A stretch of DNA of 64,000 bases from Coturnix japonica. Lineage: Eukaryota > Chordata > Aves > Galliformes > Phasianidae. The notes under the pieces were generated by a model. The model worked only from the letters and a program-made list of their open reading frames with translations, searched no databases and was not told the origin of the DNA. The stretch covers positions 6,528,606 to 6,592,605 of the forward strand of contig NC_029532.1 in NCBI RefSeq assembly GCF_001577835.2, written 5' to 3'. The position numbers and the translations under genes are program-made. Shown here in pieces: positions 35,401 through 46,260 of this stretch; the stretch's first letter is position 1, and each line of letters begins with the position of its first letter.

Positions 35401-38400
35401 TTTAGTCAAACACCAAGGTGAGTGCCCAGCAGGAGATACATTTTCTCTCTAAGAAGTAAATCATTGCTCGTGTTCTCCCTGCCCAGCGCAGTGTGTGGCA
35501 CTCAGAAGGTGGAGCCCAGGAGATGCAGGGAAAGGGAAAAGGGACCAAATTTAGGGTTTGCCATCTCCAGCCCATTCCATCCCTGCCTGGAGTGGATTTG
35601 ATAGCAGGAGCCCTGAGTGCAGGTTGGATGCTCATGGGTGTCTGAGCATTGTCTGCTGCAGTAAATCTGGGCCTGAAGGGAACAGGGCGTTGAAAACATC
35701 CCTCACCTGTGCTGTCATGGTGGGCTGCCGTCCCCCAGCCCCATTTCCCTCCTTTGTCTGTCCTTCTCCTCTTCCAGTAATCATGGCCTGAGACCTTTAC
35801 ATTGGGAATTGTGGGGTTTTTTTTTCACTCTAAGACGAAAAGAACAATTTGCTCTCTTCATCTAAAAAAGAAATAAATAATAATAATGATTTATTCTTCT
35901 TTTACTTCCCTCTCATAAATCAACCCTGGCCAAGGCTGCAGAAGGGCAGGCTTTGGGAAGAATAGAACGCTGAAGCTTGGGGGTGTAAATAAAAACTGCA
36001 TCCCAAACAGTTTCCAGGTATCCTCTGGAGCCAAAATTTCATCTCGAAGACAAATAAGGGGATGGCATTGGTTCAAGGCAGCAATAAGCTCCCGAGCTGA
36101 GGCTTTGCACTGCCTACATAAGGAGTCAGCATCAGACCCAGTGGTGCTGTGCTGTTTATGGAAGTCCACCTTGGGGCTATAAAGTCTATTTCCCTTGTTT
36201 GTTTGGGGGATTATTCCTTTCTCTTGAGTAGGAATGGAGCACAGGGGGACTGGAGGAGGTTTAATCCCCGGGACAAGAGGAAACCTTCAAAAAGGTTAAT
36301 TGCTGGGCTTTGCATTTTGTCGAGTGCTGCTGCTCACGTTACAGCAGCAATGCCATCTGCTCGGCGCAGGGCTGCCCTGCATAATTCACCAGCTTGGCGT
36401 GTTGGTGTTCTGGGAGCCATTCATGAGGAAGTCACCTTTAGGCAGAGCTCAGGTGACAGTTACCCAACACCCCGGGGTTGACTTCTGCTCCCTTGTCCTT
36501 TTGCCCTCGCGGTTCCTATCCCCAGGAGGGAGGGCAGGATGCTGCTGGGTGGTCTGTCCCCCTGCAATGTCCCCATCCCCTCCTCACTGCAGCCCCTGCT
36601 CAGGGTTGGGTGCTGCTCCCTGCCCAGCATTCTCCTTGCCCCATGCATGGAGGTGAAGCTGCAGCCCCTGATCCCACATCCACAGGTATTGCCTTTTTCT
36701 TCCCATCTTAGAAACTCAACCTTATTCAGAATTCTCTTTTGCTTCTTTAGTGCCCTCAGAGCCACACAGGACTTCATCTCCTACCATCCTACACAAGAAG
36801 AATTTCAGGGCCCTGCTTTGCCAACCTCACACAGGTAACTAATATGTGGGGGATCTTCCCCTACCACTCCACACCCAGACCTTATGTGGGGTGAGGCGTT
36901 TCCACAAGGATTCTTAACCTGATATTGAGGCTGTCTCCTGTGCCAGCACAGCCATCTCCTCGTCTCCTGCATGTAACCCGAGTTCTCACCCCTGCTTTAA
37001 TAGCAACCTCTGCATGAATATTTAACCAAGGACCTTAGCAGAGAGCTCCAGCTAACATGTGGCAAACAGATTTCCAGGACAATAAACCCTGCTAAAGTGA
37101 TGATGCATAAAGAAACCTGGGAGGAAAGGGAAGGGTCATGCCTAGAGAGATCAGGCAGTTTGCACACAGGTGCCCCATGCAGACTGGAGACAAGAAAAGG
37201 ATCTGGGGCTGTGGAAGGAGTGCAGCAGGAATGGGAGCAGAGGAGAGCATGAGCAGCCCAAATCTGATTGGTTCTGAAGCTGTGCCTGGGGTGGTTTAAC
37301 CAACATCTTTGCAAGGAGATCAGTCCATCAGTGCTCAGTGGCAGCCTGGTAGTTTTCCTGCTTACTGCCCAGTTTCTTGTATAGAGAGAAATAGGGAACA
37401 AATGTTTTTTGATTCATTTTCTTTGATACAGTCCTGGTTATTCTCAGTACATTTTACACAGGTAAATCTGTGGTTCTGGGGTTCATTAACTGTGAAACTG
37501 AGGATTCGTTTCAGATTTAATTAGAGATTAATTTGGCTATTTCCATTCAGCCACCAAAGAGAAAACCAACAACGCTGTCAATAGAAGAAGTATTCCTGCT
37601 TTATTGAGTGGTCTGAGTGTTAAAAATAATCTCTGCTGCTCTCTTCAGCCAAAAAGAGGCTCTGACCCCCACCCCCCCAAGGACTCATTAATGATAAAGG
37701 GCCCAGATTATCAAATTAAATGAAATTACTTTGACCCAAGTGAGGACAGCAGGTTAATTTTTGCATTAACCATGGCCGTGCTCATGCCTGAACTGCTCTC
37801 TGCTCTCACGCCCAGGGGGACACCAAGAGGTGAAGGTCTCCACCAGTCTGTGCTGTTGAAATATTGGTTATCTCCCTGAGTTTCCCCTGCAAGAAGGTTG
37901 AGCAGATTTACAGAGCAGGGCCGACGTGAACCGAAGCACCATTTGCACAGAACAATTTTCTATTCAATCCCTGCACAACCATGCCCTGGGACCAGCCAGG
38001 CTCCCCCTCTTCTTGCACAAAACTAAAGAGAGAGGGCCAGGAAATCCTTCAGGAAAATTCATGAGGCTTTGCAGCAACCCAGCAGTGAAGGCATTGCTGC
38101 AGAGGAGAGGCAGCAGTGGGCTGTGCCTGCAGGGCTCAGAGTGGCACAGCCATCCCATGGGCTGGGGGGGGACAGGTTGCTCCCCAGTGCTACTCGCTGC
38201 TGCTCAGCTCTGCAATGCATTGACGTTCACCAGGTGAACATGCTATTACTTTGCATATTAATAATATCTTATTACATTTGTTCTTAAGAGTGGTATCAAG
38301 TTGAGGCAAGGAGGATTAATGGCACCTCAGTAATATTTACATATTTACATTATTAAAAAGCAATACATCTTTTAGACAGCCCCACGCATGGTGTAGAATT

Positions 38401-38686
38401 GCAGATGCTGCTCCTCTGCCCGATGTGGGTCCCGTTCTGTCTCTATATCCCAGCCTCATGCTCAGTCCAACCCATGGTCCCAGGCAGAACTTGGCTCCCT
38501 GACACCTCAGAGCCAACAGTGCCCCAAGCAGCCACAGGGGGACACAGTGGGAACAAAAGGGATGGGCTCTGCCTTGGGTCCCTGCCCAGAGACCGGAGCA
38601 TGGAGCAAAGGAATCTCCCATATCGCAACCTCAGGGAAAAGCTTCACAACTCAGCTAAAGGCTCCCAGTCACCTCCAGCTTCCTAA

Positions 38687-38773
38687 ACTTAATTAAAGCT
38701 GCCAGCATCTAATTAAACCACTTAATTAAGGGCCACATTGTCAGTAGGTAAAGATGGAACAGACTTAATTATT
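38687..38773. promoter_or_regulatory. Cluster of four TTAATTA homeodomain sites
   Basis: TTAATTAAAG (38689-38698), TAATTAAAC (38710-38718), the perfect palindrome CTTAATTAAG (38721-38730) and CTTAATTATT (38764-38773) lie within 87 bp. AATTAATTA-like words are preferred by LHX3 in published site-selection work. The cluster is about 30 kb downstream of LHX3 and is a candidate enhancer. Confidence 0.4.
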
Positions 38774-39810
38774 TAACACAATGACAAGAAAGAAAAAACC
38801 CACCTGAAATCCATGACATGTCCCAGGTGGGCTGAGCAGCCCCAGGGCTGTAGGCACAGGGTAACCTGGGTATCCCATGGGCACAGTGCCACCCACCATG
38901 GCCATATGTGTCCCTGGTCTGTCAGGTGTCACCATGATTCACCATTACCATATATCCCCTTACACTGCCATGTGCCACCCCACAGTGCCACAAGACTGTG
39001 GACAGGCTATAGGGACCTATCTCAAATTTCTACAGAACAGGAAATATTCAACGTGAGGGCTGCACCCTGACCCCAAACCAATGCATGTGGGGCAGACTGT
39101 ACCCCAACCCTTATGTGAAGCAGCCTCTGCCCCTGAGCAGTGCCTGCATCTCCCCCAGCAGCTGCTTTGTGTCATTTCAATCTTCTTCCTCCTGTCCCTG
39201 CTCAATGCCCCCATTCGGGTGATGTCACCCAGGTGACTCTGGGGCTGGCACTCTGCTGGGGAGATTGATGGCAGCATCTCATCGATAAATCCATACAGAC
39301 CTGAACCCTGTGATAAACGTGCAGGAGGTAAAGGCAACGGTTAATATCTTCAAAATAGGCCCCAGAGCCTTCGAGTGCAGCCAGGGAGGGAAGCACCAGT
39401 GACCCTTGTTAATCTTTTTATTGGCTCAGGAGCTATTGGCACCTTTCGCTGGCCAGAAATTTGCAAGCCTTCAGGGAGCAATGATTTCACAGTCGGGGGC
39501 TCTGAGAGAGAGAAAAGAAATCCCTTTGGTTCCTAAAATGGGACCATTCTTCCAGATGAAAATTGACATTTTTGTTTGAACTTCACGACCCCCAGTAATC
39601 ACACTAATGGCTGCGAGCTGGCCACGGCCAGGACGGATGGGCCAGTATGGATTGCTGGAAATGGGCCGGGAAGTGGGAATGGTGGGGGCTGCTGGCAGCC
39701 TGCTCAGCACTCTGGGGTGCTTCTGACCTGCTCTGTGGGGTCACTTCTGAATTAGGTTTGATCTCGGTTACTGGCAAAGCCTTTGGGATGGCAGCTGCTG
39801 GGTGCTCTCG

Positions 39811-39903
39811 TCCATCTATCCATCCATCCATCCATCCATCCATCCATCCATCCATCCATCCATCCATCCATCCATCCATCCATCCATCCATTCATCCATC
39901 CAT
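39811..39903 (+). repeat. (ATCC)n tetranucleotide microsatellite
   Basis: About 23 nearly perfect CATC/ATCC units with two single-base variants, one near each end. The long SIHPSIHP and MDGWMDGW frames across it are artefacts of the repeat. Confidence 0.97.
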
Positions 39904-40834
39904 GTCAGTCTCTTTCCCTTCCTTTCCACATGTGCAGCCCAGGTGTGCAGCAATGCCACACCGAGGGGAGGCAGAGGGAGGGCAGTTGCCTTGCTCAGCT
40001 GATGCTCGTTACATGGGTGGGGGTGTGTGAGATCAGCAGCTGGGCAAAAGTGGTGCAGAGCTTACAAAAATAGCTCTGGGGGACTGCACTGTGCTCCTTG
40101 GTTTAGTAGGATGCTAAAAGGGGATTTATGGTGTCTTTCTGAGCAAGGTGGTGTGGACTGCTGCAAAGAAAGTGATGTTGTCCCCATTAAAAAAGAAGAG
40201 AAACATCAGGTATGAGTGCTGGAATGAAAGTCACAGAGGATGGCAATGCTGTTGTTTTCATCTGCATTGTGCAGCCAGGGTCAGGAATGTAAGTAAGAAT
40301 GCAAAAGGGTCTTTTTACTTTTTAAATACCTCATTTAGTAGGTTAATATTCCATGTTATTTCAGGCTGCTTTCTTTGTGCATCTGCCACCCAAGCTCATA
40401 CAGATGTTTTGGGATCCTTTAATCCTGACAAAGGACTTAGTGTTAAGGAAAAATGGGTTACATAAAGATCCTTATCTCCTTAAGAAACAAAGCATGTTTG
40501 GGGCATATTGTGTACAAAACAAGACTAAAATAGAGGCAGAACATCCTGTGGCCACTTACCAGATGTGCAAGTTGGGTGACCTAACTCTCATCTGCTCCTT
40601 CTCCCTGCAGGAGCCCTTTGGGTGATGGCATCCCCTGCTATGGGCTTGGCTCAGGCTGCTGTTTGCTCCCACCCCATCTGCTTCCCAGCACTCAGTATTC
40701 CATCCTATGGAACTGACAGAGTTCTCACACTCGTGTGCCTCTCGTGATTGATCCAGCCCACGTAAATTACCAAAAGGAGTTGCAATCCTCTGGGGTCTGA
40801 GGCAGAATATCAAAGGAGCACGAGCTCGTGCTGC

Positions 40835-40860
40835 TTTAATTAAAACTTAGTTTAATTAAA
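40835..40860. promoter_or_regulatory. Twin TTTAATTAAA palindromes
   Basis: Two identical 10-bp perfect palindromes TTTAATTAAA lie at 40835-40844 and 40851-40860, 16 bp apart start to start. More TAAT cores follow at 40887-40890 and 40895-40899. Identical spaced palindromes suggest paired homeodomain dimers; function is inferred. Confidence 0.35.
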
Positions 40861-41081
40861 AACCTTCAGAGCTTTATTAGACTCGGTAATTGATTTAATT
40901 TTCTTGTGGAATTCTATTACAACACGCTTCCAGCATGCTGGCTTCGGGATCCTGGCTGTAGGACCATCCTCCATCCCAGACAGCCCCAGCATCACCCTGG
41001 GCTGCAGTGCAGGGAGGTGCTGGGGCTTTTCCGCCCAGGACACAGGGAATGAAGCTGCAAAATATAAAGGGGGTAACTGAG

Positions 41082-41093
41082 GGGGGGGGGGGA
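41082..41093 (+). repeat. Poly(G) run
   Basis: An uninterrupted run of about 12 G in ordinary intergenic DNA. Confidence 0.8.
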
Positions 41094-42015
41094 AATGACA
41101 CCCGGTGCTTGTCTGTTGTGTATTTATTTCATAACATCCAGAATTAATAAGATACAGGAGTTAAAGGAACCATGGCAACTGAATGCAGAAAGGGCTGTCC
41201 TTGTAAATAAATGAATTCATAAATAACTCACAAGTGCTGATATAAAAAGTCATGGGAATCTAATGCAATGTTAATGCAATTCAAGCCTTCTCTTTTTTTT
41301 TTTGCAAGCTGTATTATAACACAAGGTGCACCGTGCTCTGCTCTGTGCTACAAGTGTCATTCTTAAGATAATAGAAGCTGCTAATTGTACCGGGAGCTGG
41401 GCTGTGATTGATGAGGGCTTTGGGTTTTTGTCTCCTTCACGTTCTTGTTGGCAACACGTTGCATTATGAAGTTGAGGGCTGCTCTGCCTGCGATGAACAT
41501 GGGGAGAACAGAACGGAGGTGAATCGTGGGTCCCTTCCCAGCCCCATAGAGCTGGCAGCAGCCTTGTGCAAAATGCTGCCTCCTGGGTGCAGCTCCTGAT
41601 GGGGTCACTTGGTTTGCTGGTGCCAACACTCAGACTTTTAAAAAGCCAGACAGAAAAATGGGCCAATGTGTCCATTGAGAGGGTGATAGTGCTGCATTTT
41701 TGGAAGCAATGCTTGCAGCTCTTATTTCTGTGCTCTCCGCACTGATAAAATGATTTTCCCTTTGGAGGTAGGTGCAACTTGAGATCCGCATTTCCCCAGT
41801 CTGAGGGTAAATAGAGAGGCAGAGCTCTGATCTACAGGGAAATCTGCTTTAGATTACTGCAGTGGTTTTCGTGTTTGAAAAGACGCTGCTTTTACATGCG
41901 GGTTTGTTTGAAGATGATCTGATAAATCCTTTATTACTCTTCTCTCAGCCTGTTTTTATTCGTAGGGCTAATGCTGTGTAATGACTCTGAAAAGCCCTTT
42001 CCTCCTCCACAGTGC

Positions 42016-42110
42016 ACTCACAGAATGACCCGGGTTGGAAGGGACCTCGATGATCATGAAGCTCCAACGCACAGCCCGAACAGACGCGATGTCCACAAGG
42101 CACAAAGCTC
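42016..42110 (-). mobile_element. CR1 LINE 3' end, short antisense fragment
   Basis: TCACAGAATGACCCGGGTTGG at 42019 onward, then GAAGGGACCTCGATGATCATGAAGCTCCAAC, is the reverse complement of the CR1 3' end. Only about 95 bp are recognisable before the sequence turns into a CpG-dense patch. Confidence 0.75.
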
Positions 42111-42129
42111 CAGGAGCTTCTCCCCACCC

Positions 42130-42345
42130 ACCATCAAGGCGCTGCTCCGCACTGAGCGCACATTCTCTCTGGGACGGACGGTACCGAACCCTCAGCGGAC
42201 ACAAAGTTGTCCCGACCCCGGGGTCTGGGGTTGGAGAAGCGCTCGGAGCCGCCGTAACGCTGGGACAGCAGCTCCGCCTGGCGGGGCGCGACCGTACGCG
42301 CAATGCCAACCCCGGGGACGGCGGGGATGCGGAGCCAGAGGCTGA
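42130..42345. promoter_or_regulatory. Isolated CpG-dense patch
   Basis: About 200 bp of CpG-rich DNA, densest at 42235-42330 (for example GGCGGGGCGCGACCGTACGC), sits in the gene-free interval next to a CR1 fragment. No gene or splice structure is visible. It may be an orphan CpG island, or an old GC-rich CR1 body too diverged for me to recognise. Confidence 0.35.
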
Positions 42346-42349
42346 ACCT

Positions 42350-45300
42350 GCTGGTCTGAGAGATGCCGTGAGGGAAAGAGCAAAGAAGGAAAGGAAAAAT
42401 TGCACCGATGCCTTCCATGCACCCCAAAGAAAAGGAAGGTTTCTGACATAGCAAACCCCTTGGTGCTGAGGGCGGTGCCGTGGTGGCTTTGTGTGCTGAC
42501 TGATGCAGGGAGAGCTGCAGGACCCCGGAGCTGGTACAGCACCACTGCAGGAGCGGGAATTGGTTCTGCTTTCTGCTACATGGAATTTGGTTTGATTAGT
42601 CTAATCTACTGCATTATTATTTACCACATGCAAATCTCTTCAAACTGATTAAAGCTGACATTTAAGCTAAGAGATGAGATCTGGAAAGGAGTAATAAGGA
42701 AAAATTATTACCCCAGCTTTTACAGTGTAGATTTGTTGGGTAGATCGATTACATCTAAAATTTAAGGTTGAGACTTGACCCTAAATCTCCTTTAAGGAAA
42801 AGGGAAGAATTAAATCCTCAGTTTGTTATATTTCAGCTTTACAGCAGAACCCACAGGGGTTTGTACAGGTGCTGCTGGTTTGGAATGGTGGGTTTGGATA
42901 TCAGAGGTAACCAGCAATGAATGCTAGCTTGCAAAACCTCACATCAACATGTTTATTGTCTTTAAGACCTGGAATTATGGCTATAAGACCTTCCTAAGGC
43001 TATGGAGTTATACAGAGCAAGCAGTTGTTTCTGGGCTGCTGAAGTAGAACTGTGAGCTGTATACTGGATATATCTTCAGCACACACAGGTTTGTGCCTGT
43101 ATATTTCTGCTGCTGACCAAATGGTGTAAGAGCTCTACGTTTATACAGTGCAAGCCCTGATTCAAATAAAAGGTGAGAAAAAGGGGAAGCTGCCCTCTAT
43201 GAAGTATATTTTACAGTGAGGGTGTTGGGGAAGAGGGAAAGAGCACTGCAATGAGTTTGTTCCCACAGTCGCTATATGGTCATTGTTAAGCTTTGTAAAA
43301 CAGATGTAGAAAGGTTATGGACCACATAAAGGTCTGATTTTTGGAGATCCAGGGTTGGATACCTCACAGCCTCCTTCACACGAACCTGTAAAAGGAAAAC
43401 CTCTCCATACAACCTTGCTTATGCTTGCAAAAAATCAGATGTTTAGCCCTCCACAAGCAATAGTATTGAAAGCTTTTCCTAGACAGGGGTCAGATCCATT
43501 TTATTGTAAGAGCAGCTCCAATCAAAGTGCAAAAGGACAGAGCTAAAGGACATCGCAGCATGACGAAGCTCTTACTCCAGCTCCAGGAGTGCAGTGGTGC
43601 ATTGGAGCTGGAGAGCAGGATGGGAGGCTGCAGCCCCTGCCTTGTGTTCAGAGCTGAAGGTCTCAGTCACACACTGAGCAAACGCCTGTGGATGGAATTG
43701 CTTCGCTTCTAAACTCCTCCCACGTTGGAAGGAGAACGACTCCATGAGTGAACACTAATTTGTTCAGAAAAGAGCCATCCATGAGATGTGTTTTAACTAT
43801 TTACTGTAAAATAAATACCCCAAAAAAAGATGGGAATAAGACATTTCCACTACAAAACAGTTGTGACAACTCAGCTGCTGCTCCATCCTGCCCCCAGCCT
43901 GGCAAGCACGTCTTGCATTCTCATCTCAGCACACGCTGCATTGGAGGCTCTTCATGTGCAGCACCACGGTAATTTATCATTAGCAGCTCTCCAAATTATT
44001 CTAGTGTTGATTAAATTAGTAAATGCAATCACAATCTGAAGCGAGTTAATTGAGAGAATTTATTTGGTCCTGACAGTTTTATGCATGTTTGATTAAGTAT
44101 TATAAGGTTTGTTTTTGATTTTGCATAATTTAACTTTAAATCCTGAGCTGGGGGGGGAGCATCAACTATTAATGACCAAAATAAACCCCCTTTAGGATGC
44201 GTATATTTATGATTTATTTCTAAAGGCAATATCTTCCAGCTTTGTTTTTTGTTCCATTGCCAAAGTGACAAATATGTTTAAAGCAACGTTTTGAGCAGTC
44301 GGGTTCACGCTATAAATCTCATGAAATGTCTACAATTCATTAAAAGTTTTGAAAGAGGTACAAGTTAGCATTTATATTGCAACAAGTGACATATAAATGT
44401 GTATGTTTGTCTCTGAAGGGTGCTGTAATATATAGCGGCAGCAGCTAGCTGCTCTGACTGGTACTAATGGCCCGCACTCGGTGTTGATGATAAGTTTCAT
44501 CACAAATCTTCAATGCTGTCAACACAAAACTGTTCAATCAACAGGGATATGAGTTGTGTCTTTAGTAAAATTAGCACGGGGAAGAAATACAGCCCAGAGC
44601 CGTGCTGGGGGCGGGTCCCCTTTGGGCTGAAGCACAGACGTCTCTTCAGGCCCTTACCTCTCTGAATGTCAAAGCTTCAATTCACGGCTGCCTCAAGGAC
44701 TGCGTATTTGTTATGAAGACATGTGTTCATTTCAGCAGGTCAATGTATTTCAGGCTGAAGACTGAGTCCTGCTGCCTCAGGACCTAAGAAATGAAAAGGG
44801 GTTGTCTTAGCACCTGTGTTGTGGCATCATCCCCCATGCTGGGGTTGTGCTGTGCATGTGGCTGGGTGCTGCTGGAGGGAGGCTTTGTCTAAGCCTGGAG
44901 GTATTGCTGCAGAATGCTGGAGCCCCCCTTTGCAGTACTTGCAATCAGCATCATCCCCATCTTTCTCCAAGCCAGCAAGACCAAAGTACCTTCATAACGC
45001 TGTTGCTTGGGCTGTAACTCCCATCTCTGTCTCCCCATTCCAGGCAGTTGGTGGAGGTAAAGAAACGCAACGTGGCTCTCACACAGTCACCAAACAGATG
45101 TTCCCATTTCACGCAATTGGGAAAACTCATCAGCTTCGCACCTCCCCTTTTCCCTCCCATCCGGAAGAGCAGAAAAGGGCAATTTGTTGGGAGCGCAGCA
45201 CCGCTGTAACTCTGCCTTGATGTTCATCCTGCGCCTCGGGGCCCTCATTGTGTTTGCAGAAAGCGAATGGTCTGTGGGGGCAGACAGTTGGTGCTGGGAG

Positions 45301-45540
45301 GGATTTGGCCGGGTGCCTCCAACTGTTGGGCCGCGCAGCACGTCCCGTTATTGGCAGATGGCTCGAGTTATGATTATTTAATGTTTTTCCACTGCGGTAA
45401 TGCCCAGACAGCCAGCGGGGCGGGGGGCCAAGAGACAAAGTTTGGTATTCTTTCCATTACAGACAGTAACCCTTCATTCAATCTAAGGGGAGACACCAGG
45501 GACAGCATTTCTGTCTCATGTTAGCTGTGCACTGGACTCC
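42350..45540. other. Gene-free interval before TMEM250
   Basis: No coding evidence. 43980-44560 is AT-rich and non-repetitive, with ATTAAATTAG, GAGTTAATTGAG and TTGCATAAT-type words, and a perfect 14-bp palindrome AGCAGCTAGCTGCT at 44440-44453. This is another candidate regulatory block. Confidence 0.35.
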
Positions 45541-45839
45541 TCCCGCTGTGTATAAGGAGCCCCGGGTCCCTTTCTGCCTCCCATCGCCCCGTGTTGCAGT
45601 GCACGTTGTCGCTGCACGTTGGGATCTCATGTGTGAGCGCAGACACCAGGCCTCGCTCTGAGATACGGGTGACTTTGAGCAACCTGCTCCCTGTCCGTGT
45701 TATCGCCCATTTACAACCCCGACATGTTCCTACAGCCGGCACAGGCGCTGCCAGCTCCGTACCGACATTGCAGACTCCCATCGCACCTTCTAGCCCCGAG
45801 TCCCGACACCGCCCCATCCCCACCCACGTTGCCCCGGCG

Positions 45840-46260
45840 GCAGTGTCGCGGCGTGATGACGACATCACCGCGCGCCGCCTCGGCCGCTCCCATCCCTCCG
45901 CCGTCGTCGTCGCCGCCACCGGCCGGAACCGGAGCGGCGCCTCCTCCCGCACATGCGCGGTGCGGCGCCCGCCCGTAGGCCCGGGCCTCCTTTCAGCCCG
46001 GGCCCGGGACGCCCGGCCTCGTTGGCTGCAGCCCGGCGGAACAACATGGGCAGCACGGTGAGAGCGGGGCGGGGGGGGCGGCGGGCAGGGCCTCGGGCAG
46101 GGCCTCGTTCCGGGCCTCCTCAGGGCATCGCTCCGTTACCGGGGCTGAGGGAGGCCCAGGCTGCGGCCCGTACCGCGGTGCGGCGGCTCCTTCCCGGGCG
46201 ATGGAGGAGCAGTTTGGTTTCCCTCCTTCTGGTGCTGCTCCAGCAGCGCTCACCTTTATT
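45840..46260 (+). promoter_or_regulatory. TMEM250: TMEM250 CpG-island promoter
   Basis: Dense CpG DNA begins at about 45840 and runs to about 46260. It contains an inverted repeat GTGATG(45853-45858) ACGA CATCAC(45863-45868) with an internal CRE-like TGACGAC, GGAAC/CCGGAA ETS-like words near 45921, and ACATGCGCGG near 45951, similar to an NRF1 half-site. The donor of the first exon is inside it. Such promoters are typical of broadly expressed genes. Confidence 0.65.
45960..46057 (+). other. TMEM250: TMEM250 first exon (5' UTR), 5' end uncertain
   Basis: The exon ends CAGCACG|GTGAGAG with the donor at 46058, inside the CpG island. The next good acceptor is at 48811, before the exon with the TMEM250 coding sequence, so this is most likely the non-coding first exon. 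It contains one ATG at 46046 in a strong context (AACAACATGG). The 5' boundary is a guess. Confidence 0.5.

Larger units (their letters stand above)
27150..38600. other. Gene-free interval downstream of LHX3, part 2
   Basis: No supportable gene. Besides the listed repeats it contains AT-rich, non-repetitive blocks with homeodomain or POU-like words: 28360-28830, 32930-33380, 34190-34340, 35220-35400 and 37480-37760 (TTTAATTAGAG and GATTAATTTGG adjacent at 37516-37536). One DR1-type nuclear receptor motif is at 34812-34824. All are candidates from composition only. Confidence 0.45.

Noticed and set aside
39604-40030. Frames with SIHPSIHP and MDGWMDGW repeats
   Set aside because: They are translations of the ATCC microsatellite.
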